Positions 9,641-18,620 of a DNA stretch of 25,563 nt are shown here, one piece after another. Source of the stretch: Ophiothrix spiculata (taxonomy: Eukaryota; Echinodermata; Ophiuroidea; Amphilepidida; Ophiotrichidae); assembly GCA_000969725.1 (NCBI GenBank), contig JXSR01S060680.1. One strand, given 5' to 3'. How positions within the stretch are numbered: the first letter of the stretch is position 1; the number at the start of each line of letters is the position of its first letter. A program made the position numbers and the translations under genes. The notes under the pieces were generated by a model. The model was given only the letters and a program-made list of their open reading frames with translations, did not search any database and was not told the DNA's origin.

Positions 9641-9926
9641 AGACAACACGCGTTTGATAAAGAACTTAAAAACACGAGCGCGAACGTTGACTCTACCGCA
9701 CAATCTATTCAAGTGCATATTGAACATTATGGCTATCATGACTGCGGCTGACATACTTTACGTGTTCTAAAAGTTAAATTATGTGTTCTTTTCCGTGATA
9801 AAATAGCAAGTGCATGTCGATCGGCTATTTAGGTGTGCCAAAAATAGCGATAGTAACAGGGATTTTAAGGATTATTTTCATTGTTACATGCAATTTCAAT
9901 CAAGATTTATAGTATTTGATTGTATC
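9641..9926. other. AT-rich spacer, nothing recognised
   Basis: Nothing beyond the tail of the chance open frame that ends at 9770. Confidence 0.4.
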
Positions 9927-10052
9927 ACTAGTATTCAAAACTATCTCAAATGTACATAACTGTCTCAAATTGAAAACCACCTCATAATAATGCCTCTCAT
10001 TTTCTCCAATTTTAGACACTTTTGCAAATTCGAGATAGTTTTGAATACTAGT
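9927..10052. mobile_element. Foldback element (MITE-like), 126 bp
   Basis: Perfect 21-bp terminal inverted repeats occupy 9927-9947 (ACTAGTATTCAAAACTATCT plus C) and 10032-10052. Imperfect pairing continues inward: TGTCTCAAATTG on the left against CAATTTTAGACA on the right. The centre is a short CCTCATAATAATGCCTCTCAT-type stretch. There is no coding space. The ends begin with the palindrome ACTAGT, so the target duplication cannot be separated from the arm. Confidence 0.85.
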
Positions 10053-10925
10053 ATATGTTTTAATTTTTGTTTTGTTGTTGTTTAATAATCAAAACAACTA
10101 ATTCAACTTTTATTTTCATGTTAAAATGCGATACCCGTGATTTTTTTTTCATTTTCTTTCCATTGTTCTCCTCCGTTTTTCCGTATCGCGGAAAACTACG
10201 GAGAGGAGGGCAGAGCAGGTTGGTGTGACTGTTGCAAATACGTTGGTATCAATGTTGATTGGTAACATGAAATGGACAAAATCGTTCTTGCTTAAATTTG
10301 GAAAAGATCAATAGTGCGCTTATATAAATAAGCAAACGAACCCATTTTTAAATCTCCTCAAAACTAAAAATGCCCACATAATCTTATACATGGTTCACGA
10401 ATAGTTTATACCCGGTTTCAAAAAATCATAATACAAAAATATGTTTGTAAAGTTTAATGAATTACCTTGCAAACTACTGAATCTATTCCTACTCTAAAAA
10501 AGCGAGATAGTCTAAATCACATACACTGCTCGAAAGTATTTCCGCACAAAACCTTTATTCAGTTATATCTCAAAAGGCGTTTATCCGATTTTCACTCTTT
10601 TTGACCGAGTCTATATTGTAATATTATTGAACTAACTACTCCAGAATCGCGTTTATTGCATTTGAAAATATGGCATGTAATGCATATTACTACTTTCGTC
10701 TGAACATACACAGTTTAATGTACATAAGTTTAGAATACTAACTTCAATCATAATGGCTCATTCCATGGAAAATGAAACTTTTTAAAACTTCAAGCAAAAA
10801 ATATGCTTTTTTATTTGACCATATCAGCAGGATTTCACTCATAAGTTTGTTACTTGCTACGTGAGAAGTTCCCAAACAGAAATTGTGAAGTTTTTCTCTC
10901 CGTGTATGAATGAACACATTTCTTA
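10053..10925. other. Spacer with one imperfect hairpin
   Basis: An imperfect hairpin spans about 10168-10209: TTTTCCG at 10177-10183 pairs with CGGAAAA at 10189-10195, and the outer part TCCTCCGT pairs with ACGGAGAGGA with a small bulge. A C-rich/G-rich pairing stands out in AT-rich DNA, but no terminator or gene is nearby. Nothing else recognised. Confidence 0.45.
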
Positions 10926-10928
10926 ACT

Positions 10929-10994
10929 CAAAATGTCACAAACGTTAGCCAAAAATTATACCAAAATGTCACAAACGTTACCAAACATTACCAA
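10929..10994. repeat. Short tandem duplication, CAAAATGTCACAAACGTTA unit
   Basis: The 19-base word CAAAATGTCACAAACGTTA occurs twice about 33 bases apart, followed by the partial copies CCAAACATTACCAAAC. Probably slippage or a small segmental duplication. Confidence 0.75.
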
Positions 10995-11689
10995 ACAAGA
11001 TAATGCATTAAAACAATTACTGACGAAAGAATTTCCTACAACTACATGAAATTATTTGTAAATATGTCGCCCATCATCTGTATAAAGCGCAATGCAAAAT
11101 GCGCTAAAATGTCAGAGATGTTTTACTTTTGAAGGGAATAGCCTTCCACTTAGGGACTAGATTCCACTTAGACTTAACAACTTTTGGAAATGCTTTAAAT
11201 AAAGCTGAAAAGTGTAGTAAAATCCAAAAAAGTACAAAAATGTACACAGAAATGGCTCAAGTTGACAGCAAATGGATTTGCAATATATCTATATGTGATG
11301 GTGATGTGCTTATCCAGTGTTTTCTAAATCCTAAATTTGTACCTCAGTCTGGATTTACCAGATAAAAGATAAAATGAAGCTCTTGGAGATAAGTTAATAC
11401 ATATCAAAAGAGAAACAATTTTATCAAAAATTATTTTGTTTACCAATCATAGGTGTAGAAATACAATCTGTTTTCAGATTTGAAACTAGAAACACTTTTT
11501 CAACCATTGTTTGTCGCAGGCGACAAAAAATACAGTTGGTAAATAATTTCATTTTTCTCCTCTGTTACACAAATTCAGTGGAAGCTATTTGAAGAATATG
11601 TTAGTATAATCACGTACTATCGATACATTTGAAAAAAATATTACACAACATGAATTCAAGAAATGAATTGTACATTGCCATTGAATGGA
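10995..11689. other. Spacer, unassigned 78-codon frame
   Basis: The plus frame 11129-11365 (MKGIAFHLGTRFHLDL...) has no recognisable motif, and no splice or promoter context supports it. A small hairpin AGCGCA/TGCGCT lies at 11086-11105. Nothing else recognised. Confidence 0.4.
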
Positions 11690-12140
11690 AAACAAATTAA
11701 TAAAATCATAATCCTGCACCAGACCCATTTCTTAGTGTTGTGAGCGAGGTCTTATATTTGATGTTTAACGACAGAAAATGTAATTCTATGCTTGAAAATC
11801 ACCCGAAAACAACAATCATGCTTGCACATAGAAAGAATATTCTCAAAAACACTAAAGAATGTTTTCTCGGGTGTCGGTAAGGCAATATTGTATGTGCAAG
11901 GGGTGAACAGAAAATTAAATGCCACGAGCAGTTTGACGAAAGCTTAAAAGAAATAAAAAGGACATACGAGCATAATATGGCTGGCATAGAACCGGAGAAG
12001 AGTGTGTAGTAATCAAACGCGATTGGAATATTCGGTTAAATGAAGTGCGCAACACGATTTCGTGGTTGCATTACAGCCAGTGCTTATATAAAACTCTGCT
12101 GAAAGTAAAGCTCAACATGTCGAATTATGCTCATGAATGC
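11690..12140 (+). repeat. Unnamed dispersed family, copy Z
   Basis: The same block order occurs at 14970-15300 and 17190-17660. Shared words include TGCTTGAAAATCACCCGAAA, ATAGAAAGA.TATTCTCAA, GGGGTGAACAGAAAATTAAA, AAAAAGGACATAC.AGCAT and CAACACGATTTCGTGGTTG. An internal inverted pair TCACCCGA/TCGGGTGT spans about 70 bases and is kept in Z and the 17.2 kb copy. No coding frame is conserved between copies (the only frame, 11799-11987 minus, is not open in the others), so this looks like a non-coding element. The family is unnamed to me. Confidence 0.8.
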
Positions 12141-12330
12141 ACTTGCATTTTCTCAGTGAATAATTATGCTTTTTAATGTTTACAATACAAGGAGATAAAG
12201 GTGAACAGTTTTTCGTACAAGATTTGACTATTCCAGAAATGGCACCCAAATCAAATCAAACTATATATCCATGCAAGCAACACATCAATAATAACAAGCA
12301 GTTTAATATTATAAACGCAGTCTAATATAA

Positions 12331-12351
12331 GATCTCGTAAGATCTCGTAAA
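12331..12351. repeat. Two-copy tandem GATCTCGTAA
   Basis: The 10-mer GATCTCGTAA is repeated head to tail. Simple slippage; no function suggested. Confidence 0.8.
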
Positions 12352-12534
12352 TGTCCAATATATTCTTTTATACATGAAAAGTTACCAGTATCGCTATCTA
12401 GGATATGAATATTCATCAGGCTGAGTACAAGATTTTAAAATCGAATTTAATCACTGAAAGTAGTCTGAATTTCAGAAAAATTTTAAAAAAACATTTTACA
12501 ATTTTAAAAAGTTTAAATTTTTAAACTGTATGTC

Positions 12535-12718
12535 CAATACCATATCTTTCTTTTGTTTACATACAAATTGCAATTGTTGCCTCAATGAAATGCTCAATTT
12601 GTAAGTAAATTATGCGAATGCTTATATCAGACAAATTGTAGATAATGAAGATACTAAAAACAGGCAATTCACAGCTCAAACAGGGTGATCTCAGAGTCGT
12701 AATTCACGTCCGGTTTTT
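12535..12718 (+). repeat. Dispersed repeat D, copy 1
   Basis: Aligns with 21160-21335 in the same orientation. Shared words: TTGTAAGTAAATTATGC.AA, GATACT.AAAACAGGCAATT, CACAGCTCAAACAGGG and TCGTAATTCACGTCCGG. The match starts softly near TTTCTTTTGTT and stops abruptly after CACGTCCGG. Similarity is high by eye and mostly colinear. The second copy lies inside a TTAA-target transposon next to a tRNA-like sequence, but this one has neither beside it. Confidence 0.85.
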
Positions 12719-13805
12719 TATTTTTTCATTTTGAAAACAAAGTATTTGTTTTTTCTATCGTATTAGATTGACATTCCTTCATTAAACTACTTTTACAAAA
12801 TAATGTCTTTAGATAAACATGATTAAATCATTTCCCTATAATAGCCCGTAAATAATATGCACAGTGGATACATAAGTACCAGTCGAGCTCATGAGTTGCT
12901 ACACGTGCATCGTATAAATGACGTCAGATTTGCCACGATATCTCGATTTACCCAAACCTCCGAAAGGTGTGATTTGTCGTTTACGAAGTTCGCTGTATTA
13001 TCGGGATAATGTGATGACCGACATCTTGCCCTTTTCATACGTCTAATTGTACTGATTTTTCCTCGTTTTATTTACTGATTTTAAAAGTCTTACAGGAAAG
13101 AAATATATTTCAAATTTCATGAATGTGAGGTCTGATACCAAAACTTGCTGTATGTAGTAGTCAATTCACATTAGAGTTGGTAAAACAAGCAGCGAGTAAG
13201 TAGATGTGACGTCATGATTTTAATAGCTGAAAATTTGCAATTTCGTTTAAAATGTAAAACAATGAAGATTTTTTTTATTCCAAACAGTCAAACAAATGCA
13301 TGTCGTTTTGAAAAATAACCTCTAAATATTATCATCCATATCTCCATTTTGGATTTACATTAATTCCTTGTGATTATAGGCGTCCATAGTCCGAACTAGC
13401 CGACAGGTCAAGTCAAGAAAAAAAAATATTGCGACCGAGTTTTTAAATATTGATCGCCAAATCGAAACACTAAATTGCTCATTAAAAGCTTATTTGCATA
13501 GGATCTAAGTACTGGCTGTATAATCTATTCTTTGTGTTTTATGAATGTTTGTTTCTTATGCATTTTGTTTGTTTTCCGTACTTGTCTTCTGTACAGATGC
13601 GTGCCCTGGGTTTGATAAATATGTGCTTTCTGTGTTATTCTCAAAAATTAGATAATTAGATATGGTTAATGTTGTACTATGTGTTGATTATTTTTTTCTT
13701 TTATCCAATAATTAGGTATAAGGCATTAGCCACAATCGTCAATGTTATCATTAACTTTCTGTGACACTTTCTGAATTTATTGCATTTGAACCATTCCTAT
13801 CAAAT
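12719..13805. other. Spacer; two TGACGTCA palindromes
   Basis: Perfect TGACGTCA (CRE-type) sites occur at 12919-12926 and 13207-13214, and CACGTG lies at 12902-12907. Such sites can bind bZIP or bHLH factors, but no gene start is visible, so regulatory use is unsupported. CTTACAGG...TATTTCAAATTTCAT text at 13091-13130 is shared with 7742-7783. Confidence 0.4.
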
Positions 13806-13809
13806 TTAA

Positions 13810-14299
13810 CCCTCGTCTACCCAGACTATTTTTGTAACACGTATATCCCCTTTATTGTTTTAACGGAACACTCTTTGAACTTGATTTTGCTATCAATAGA
13901 TAGTTATGGTCCTCCCCTGTCCAACGACAACAAGATCACAAAATCAGGAAAATCAGGATTATGGCACGGCCACCCAATCAAAATGTTACTATTAAAGGTT
14001 TTTGCTAAAAAAAAGGAAATGATAAATCTAACATGGCCTGTAAGTTTCAGCTTCACAGCATGCATTTTTTTTAATTGCGAATTAAAACTTACCGGCGTCT
14101 CATCAGCCCCTTTACACCCAAAATGTGACGGCCTACCCTAACCTCGCCTTAGGTGGTACCCCCTATTTTTTTCATCAAAATAACCTTAAAGGATGTAAAA
14201 GAGATTACTCAAAAGATTGGTGTCGGTTGCTTTTGCGGTTTTTTTTTATGCAGCGGGGGGAAAACATTAGGGGGTTGCAGCCCCCTGTGTATATGAGGG
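13810..14299 (-). mobile_element. Non-autonomous TTAA-target transposon (piggyBac-like), copy 1
   Basis: The element is bounded by TTAA at 13806-13809 and 14300-14303. The left end reads CCCTCGTCTACCCAG and the right end, reverse complemented, reads CCCTCATATACACAG: a partly decayed inverted terminus of the CCCT type used by piggyBac elements, which duplicate TTAA exactly. Read on the minus strand, the first 100 or so bases (CAGGGGGCTGCAACCCCCTA, then GCTGCATAAAA, then CCGCAAAAGCAACCGACACC) line up with the left end of the larger element at 20540. That gives the orientation. At 490 bp there is no room for a transposase; the 126-codon frame 13761-14141 starts outside the element and has no DDD-type signature. 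Assignment rests on ends and target site only. Confidence 0.7.
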
Positions 14300-14303
14300 T
14301 TAA

Positions 14304-14969
14304 TAGTTAAAAGTAGAGGAGACAATTACTTATACTTTGATATCATAGTATTTTTCCCATTTAATCAAAGAGCAACATGTATATATTATGTACTTGCAGA
14401 TCTGAATTACATAGAGACAATTTTGTTCAAACCGAGTTTTTGGGAGATCCTTACAAAACTCTAACTTGTGTATCATCCTGGCCAACATTTTTGTACAGAA
14501 AAAGTGGGTTAAAATCCCGAAAATGTTACTTTTCGAGCCAAATATGCACAACTTATGATCATATTTGGGCATGATGCCAATACATAGTATTTTTAATTAA
14601 ACTTGTCCGGATTTTGAATTTGTTTAGTAAAGTACATCATAGCATAATGAAGGATTAAAAAAGAAATTTAGGAAAAACTTCAACATTAGGAAGATAGGAG
14701 GTCTTTAAGTTGAACTTAATTTTTTTGATTTGTCGCTGTTTCTGTATGATTTTTTACAAAACGACTTTAAACAAAAACAATAGCCAATTATTACAAAAAT
14801 ACTTGACGAATTATCTGAATTACACCTTATTTATAAAGACACATTTACACTCAAGTACTATTCAGATTTTCAGTGATTAAAACGTTTGAAACGATGCTTA
14901 TATTCTACAGAAGACGATCAAATATTTAACAATGTATAAAGAAAACGTTATTTTTTATTCTGAATTGTT
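14304..14969. other. AT-rich spacer, nothing recognised
   Basis: Two small overlapping frames on opposite strands (14330-14574) have no recognisable domain. No inverted repeat or shared repeat was seen. Confidence 0.45.
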
Positions 14970-15424
14970 AGTTATAGTTATTCGACGACATTGCATTTTT
15001 TATCCGTAGTGTCGAAAATGAATTCTTACATTTGATGTTATATGACAGGAACGAAAACCTTGCTTGAAAATCACCCGAAAAACACAAATCATGTTTGTGG
15101 ATAGAAAGAGTATTCTCAAGACTATATTATAAGCACGGGGTGAACAGAAAATTAAATGTCATGAGCAACGAGGATCTTAGAAGAAACAAAAAGGACATAC
15201 AAGCATAAATGATTTGTAAAAACATTAGGAACAGCGTGCTAAAAGGCTGCAACATGATTTCGCGGTTGTATTTCAGACAATTTTTATTTGAAAGTCAATT
15301 GATTTTTTGTTAGATACTATTTGTTATTGCATTAGGAATAATAAAGTTAGTATACTTTCAATCCTGTTACTAAAGTAACGATTGTTTACAATTATTAGAC
15401 TTATAAATATTTGAACAAAAGTTA

Positions 15425-15470
15425 AAAGGAAAGAAAAAAAACAGGAAAGAAAGGGAAAAAAAAACAAGTA
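15425..15470. repeat. Homopurine tract
   Basis: About 45 bases of almost pure A/G on the plus strand, immediately before the telomere-like insert. Low complexity, and possibly a weak point at which the insert entered. Confidence 0.7.
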
Positions 15471-15477
15471 TACTTTA

Positions 15478-15638
15478 GGTCCCATCCGAAATTTTAAGGT
15501 TCGGGTTTATGGTTAGGGTTAGTGTTAGGGTTCAGGTTAGGGTATGTTAGGGTTATGACCCTAACTCACTAACTAACTCCAGTTTAGTGAGCTAAAGTCG
15601 GGTCCCAGTTAGTGAGCTAGGCTCGGGTCCCAGATATT
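15478..15638 (+). repeat. Interstitial telomere-like insert, TTAGGG orientation
   Basis: Contains degenerate GGTTAGGGTTA repeats at 15511-15555, with TTCAGG and GTATG interruptions. An 8-bp hairpin GTTAGGGT-TATG-ACCCTAAC follows at 15546-15565. Then come GTTAGTGAGCTA units alternating with TCGGGTCCCAG. GGTCCCA occurs at both borders (15479 and 15626). The homologous position of the 17.2 kb copy lacks this block, so it entered, or was lost, after the two copies separated. Confidence 0.75.
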
Positions 15639-15880
15639 CAATTTTGTGCTTATTGCCGCTCTTTATAGAGAAGAGAGAAAAACACTACCTTGATTTTTAA
15701 GCTACCTCACTACGAACAAAAGGCACGTATTCGATAACAAGGCTGCGATCTCTTGAGATAAAAAGCATACCATCCGCTGAAAGAAGCTACTGGTAATAAA
15801 GCACTTTGAAAGACGTCTGCTCTTTTCACGGCGAACCTTTCCACTACCGATAAGACAAAAATAAAATGTCTCTGATCGTT

Positions 15881-16387
15881 ATAAAATCAACAAAATATCT
15901 TAGTTTATAAAAAAATGAGAGTTATTTTATAATCGTCGACGTCGTGGGGTAGTTAAACTAGAGTGGATGAAAAAAAAAACCTAAAAGATACGTTAATGAA
16001 ACCGTGTAATTCTGTTCAAATGAATTAGGCTATCTTCTTTGCGTCCTCAAACACAACTTGTATATACATGTATATGTATATTATATATATGTTTATGTAT
16101 GTTCATGGTATTTATGTAAAACAAGATTTATGTTACAATCATATGGGCATATGCATGGACAATATAACTAACCTGCAGTATTAGCGCAGCATAATTGTTT
16201 TACAAATAAATACTATGTTAAGTGAGTAAATCTTTTAAGAATGTAAATAGGAAAATAAAGATCATCAGATTAGTAGTAATGTATGAATCTAAAGATTTAA
16301 CGTTTCAATATTGTAACATAGTATGGTATGTGTAGGTGTGTTAAACTAACACATATCGCAAATAAACGGCTTTAGACATGAACTCCA
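15881..16387. other. AT-rich spacer with TA/TATG low complexity
   Basis: A TATATACATGTATATGTATA-type low-complexity run covers 16061-16110. Nothing else recognised. Confidence 0.5.
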
Positions 16388-16440
16388 CCGGTTCTGGGCG
16401 GTTGGCTATTGTTTATTCCGGTTGAACCGCCCAGAACCGG
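16388..16440. repeat. GC-rich perfect inverted repeat, 16-bp arms
   Basis: CCGGTTCTGGGCGGTT at 16388-16403 and its exact reverse complement at 16425-16440 enclose a 21-base spacer that itself contains CCGGTT. Further CCGGTT/AACCGG units follow (GCGACCGCCGGTTG to about 16457), then TTTGTAGCGATCCCTA. Read on the minus strand, TAGGGATCGCTACAAATATC followed by CCGG palindromes resembles the terminus style of some hAT transposons. No partner end was found in the window, so that is a guess. Confidence 0.7.
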
Positions 16441-16654
16441 CAGGCGACCGCCGGTTGATATTTGTAGCGATCCCTAAAATATGTCTTTCTAAAAAAGTTC
16501 TCTACATATATATTTCAAGTTACGAAAGAGTTCACATCTATGATGATTTAAAATGAAGGTTTCCCCCTCCCCCCTCCGATATAACTTTAAAACCGAATGT
16601 ATGTTAATGTTGTATTTAGCTTAAATTAGTTGCATAGTAAACTTTTCAAAGAAG

Positions 16655-16725
16655 CGACCGGTAATACAACACTTCCAGGAGACGTCTAGTATGTATTTGC
16701 AAATATTTTCCTTCCAGAGACGATT
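16655..16725. repeat. Possible fragment of the GAGACGTCT repeat end
   Basis: GGTAATACAACACTT..AGGAGACGTCT here resembles GGTAATAAAGCACTTTGAAAGACGTCT at 15794-15820 and ...GAGGAGACGTCT at 9561. Only a short stretch matches, so this may be a relic of the same family's right end. Confidence 0.4.
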
Positions 16726-16878
16726 GGCATATTCTTTTGAGCACATTGTTTTCTTAATTGATATCATATTATTTTGATATTATGTAAATTTTGTAATTCT
16801 ATTGTTCTTTGTCTTGTCATGTGACAAGTCATTACCGGAGTATTGTGTATATTTTTGTTCTACCTCATATTGCTATGT
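16726..16878. other. AT-rich lead-in to the second hammerhead
   Basis: Contains the palindrome TTGTCATGTGACAA at about 16814-16827. This stretch could be the 3' part of the element that carries the ribozyme, but no reverse transcriptase or GIY-YIG coding remnant can be read in it. Confidence 0.35.
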
Positions 16879-16926
16879 GCTTCTGATGAGTGAGGCCCTT
16901 GGCCTTACGAAACAAATTTGTAAAGC
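16879..16926 (+). ncRNA. Hammerhead ribozyme motif 2 (type I, short stem III), core intact
   Basis: All conserved parts are present in order. Stem I is GCTT (16879-16882) with AAGC (16923-16926). Core CTGATGA is at 16883-16889. Stem II is GTGAGGCC (16890-16897), loop CTT, and GGCCTTAC (16901-16908): eight pairs including one G-T. GAAA is at 16909-16912. Stem III is ACA-AATT-TGT (16912-16921), and the cleavage-position base is A at 16922, an allowed NUH triplet (GTA). Such minimal hammerheads process RNA by self-cleavage and are known from Penelope-like retroelements and retrozymes of animals. Upstream text (CCTCAT..TGC) is shared with motif 1, so the two come from related elements. Activity in this copy is predicted, not shown. 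Confidence 0.8.
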
Positions 16927-17189
16927 TATGTAGTTATATCGAAGAAATCCAATTTTGTATCATATTATTTCTCTTATTTAATCAAGGAGTTTTTAAAAAT
17001 ATATTTTTTATATTTCTAAGAAACAAATTTTATTTCCTTTTAATTATAATTGGCATATACCAAGCTTATTCTATTACGCAATCGAGCTTACTCTTGTTAA
17101 AAAAAGGTTGATGCTTAAACGATTGCGGTAATAAACACAACAGGAAATTACTTTCAAGTATTGTAAAAAATGTTCAATGATTTTTGTTA
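16927..17189. other. AT-rich spacer after the hammerhead
   Basis: The 73-codon frame 16890-17111 starts inside the ribozyme motif and has a hydrophobic, AT-driven composition; it is not credible as a gene. Confidence 0.5.
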
Positions 17190-17783
17190 ATATTATGTAG
17201 AGTTCTACACGATATTATGTTTTTTTAATCCGTAGTGTCGAGAATGAAGTCTTAAATTTGATGTTATGTAATAGTGACGAAATCAATGCTTGAAAATCAC
17301 CCGAAAAACAACACTCGTGCTAGTTGATAGAAAGAGTATTCTCAAAAGACTAACGCATTGTATTCTCGGGTGTCAGTAAGGCGATATGTTATAAGCATGG
17401 GGTGAACAGAACATTAAATGCCATGAGCAACGAACATTTTGATAACGGTTTCAAAGAAATAAAAAGGACATACGAGCATTATATGGTTTATAAAGAAATG
17501 AGAAACGGCGTGTTGTAATTAAAACGCTGTAATATTCAGTTAAATAAAGGCCGCAACACGATTTTGCGGTTGTATTACAAGCGTTTGTTATATGAAACTC
17601 AATTTTAGTACAACATGTTGCATTATCCCCACGAATTCAACCTCATTTTCTGAGTGAATCATGATGTAGAGTCAATATGATTTTTTACTTTGCATAAACA
17701 GATTCTTATGAAGAGTATGGAGTTATATATAGCTTTCATTGAACAGCTATGGATATTAACAAGACGCCTTAAAATTTCTTTTT

Positions 17784-17813
17784 GGTATATCAAAAGTTAT
17801 CTTTTGATATACC
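17784..17813. repeat. Perfect hairpin, 13-bp arms
   Basis: GGTATATCAAAAG at 17784-17796, loop TTAT, CTTTTGATATACC at 17801-17813. Pairing continues outward with one bulge (TTT/CAAA). It lies at the left side of the block that copy X lacks. Confidence 0.85.
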
Positions 17814-17851
17814 CAAAAGAACTTGATCAACTTTATCTTGAGATGGGATGG

Positions 17852-18316
17852 TTTTAGAGGTTATACGCACCTGCACTGGTACACTCCCCCATCATACATG
17901 TGCTTGAACCGTGGTGCCTTTATCCACATGTATATGTTCTCCTTATATCTTATCTTGTGCAATATTTATATTTTACCTTTACTTAAAATTTATATCTCGC
18001 ATATTTATTGTGTATTTTAACCAGTGTATAAATAAAATAATAAAATAAATACAATTATCTTTGTTCATATTTGTTTTAGAGATGGTACGCACCTGTTCAT
18101 CCCATTTCTCTACACTGGTACTCCCCCCGTCATACATCTGCTTGAACCGTGGTGCCTTTATCCACATGTATATGTTCTCCTTATATTTTATCTTGTGCAA
18201 TATTTATATTTTACCTGTACTTAAAATTTATATCTCGCATATTTATTGTGTATTTTAACCAGTGTATGAAACCTAATAATAAAATAAATACAATTATCTT
18301 TGTTCATATTTGTTTT
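17852..18316. repeat. Recent tandem duplication, two units of about 240 bp
   Basis: The units run from about 17852 to 18072 and 18073 to 18316, offset 238-239 bases. Over the 135 or so bases from CATACAT to CCAGTGTAT only three differences are visible, so the duplication is young compared with the surrounding repeats. Copy 2 has an extra TTCATCCCATTTCTCTA-type stretch near its start that copy 1 lacks. Similar frames are open in both units (LNRGAFIHMYMFSLY...), which simply reflects the duplication. Confidence 0.85.
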
Positions 18317-18620
18317 AAAATATTGCCTAAAATCAAAGATGTAAATAATATTTGTTATTGCATTCTCAGGAATGTAAAAGTTGGCATATTATTAAATCTG
18401 TTACTAAAGTAACGATCATTTACACTGAATAATTTGTATATATATTTAAACAAGATAAATAAGATATAATAAAACAAAATAAACACAAATATTCGATTCC
18501 GTGCTTATTGTCACTCGTTATAAAGAAGAAAGACAAACAACACCTTGTTTTTCCAAGCTACCTCACCACAAACAACAGGCACGTATGTGATAACATGGCT
18601 GCATTCACTCGAGATACAAA

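Larger units (their letters stand above)
14970..15880 (+). repeat. Unnamed dispersed family, copy X (longest right side)
   Basis: Blocks shared with the 17.19-18.62 kb copy come in this order: ATCCGTAGTGTCGA, TTTGATGTTAT, GCTTGAAAATCACCCGAAAA, GGGGTGAACAGAA.ATTAAAT, AAAAAGGACATAC.AGCAT, TATTTGTTATTGCATT, CTGTTACTAAAGTAACGAT, GTGCTTATTG.C.CT, AAGCTACCTCAC, and GGCACGTAT..GATAACA. So the family is at least 800 bp long and non-coding. This copy has lost the TCGGGTGT arm of the internal inverted pair and has gained a telomere-like insert at about 15478-15638. The right tail after 15765 is shared with 9484-9640 but not with the 17.2 kb copy. Confidence 0.75.
17190..18620 (+). repeat. Unnamed dispersed family, copy Y, with a 17.66-18.32 kb insert
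   Basis: The left part (17190-17660) matches copies Z and X, including both arms of the internal inverted pair TCACCCGA/TCGGGTGT. The right part (18325-18620) matches copy X from TATTTGTTATTGCATT through CTGTTACTAAAGTAACGAT and CTACCTCACCAC.AACAA to GGCACGTATGTGATAACA. Between them lies about 660 bp absent from X, holding a perfect hairpin and a tandem duplication. Hence X and Y are two copies of one unit, each changed since by a different insertion or loss. Confidence 0.75.

Noticed and set aside
12919-13214. Two TGACGTCA and one CACGTG site as a promoter
   Set aside because: No transcription start, frame or CpG island accompanies them; eight-base palindromes occur by chance in 25 kb.
14090-14112. 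CTGATGA on the minus strand within the TTAA element
   Set aside because: No GAAA segment and no stem II follow it.
13761-14141. 126-codon frame
   Set aside because: It begins outside the 490-bp transposon and crosses its left terminus; no transposase or other motif.
17823-18258. Pair of similar 65-codon frames
   Set aside because: They are the two units of a recent tandem duplication; the similarity comes from DNA duplication and no domain is present.
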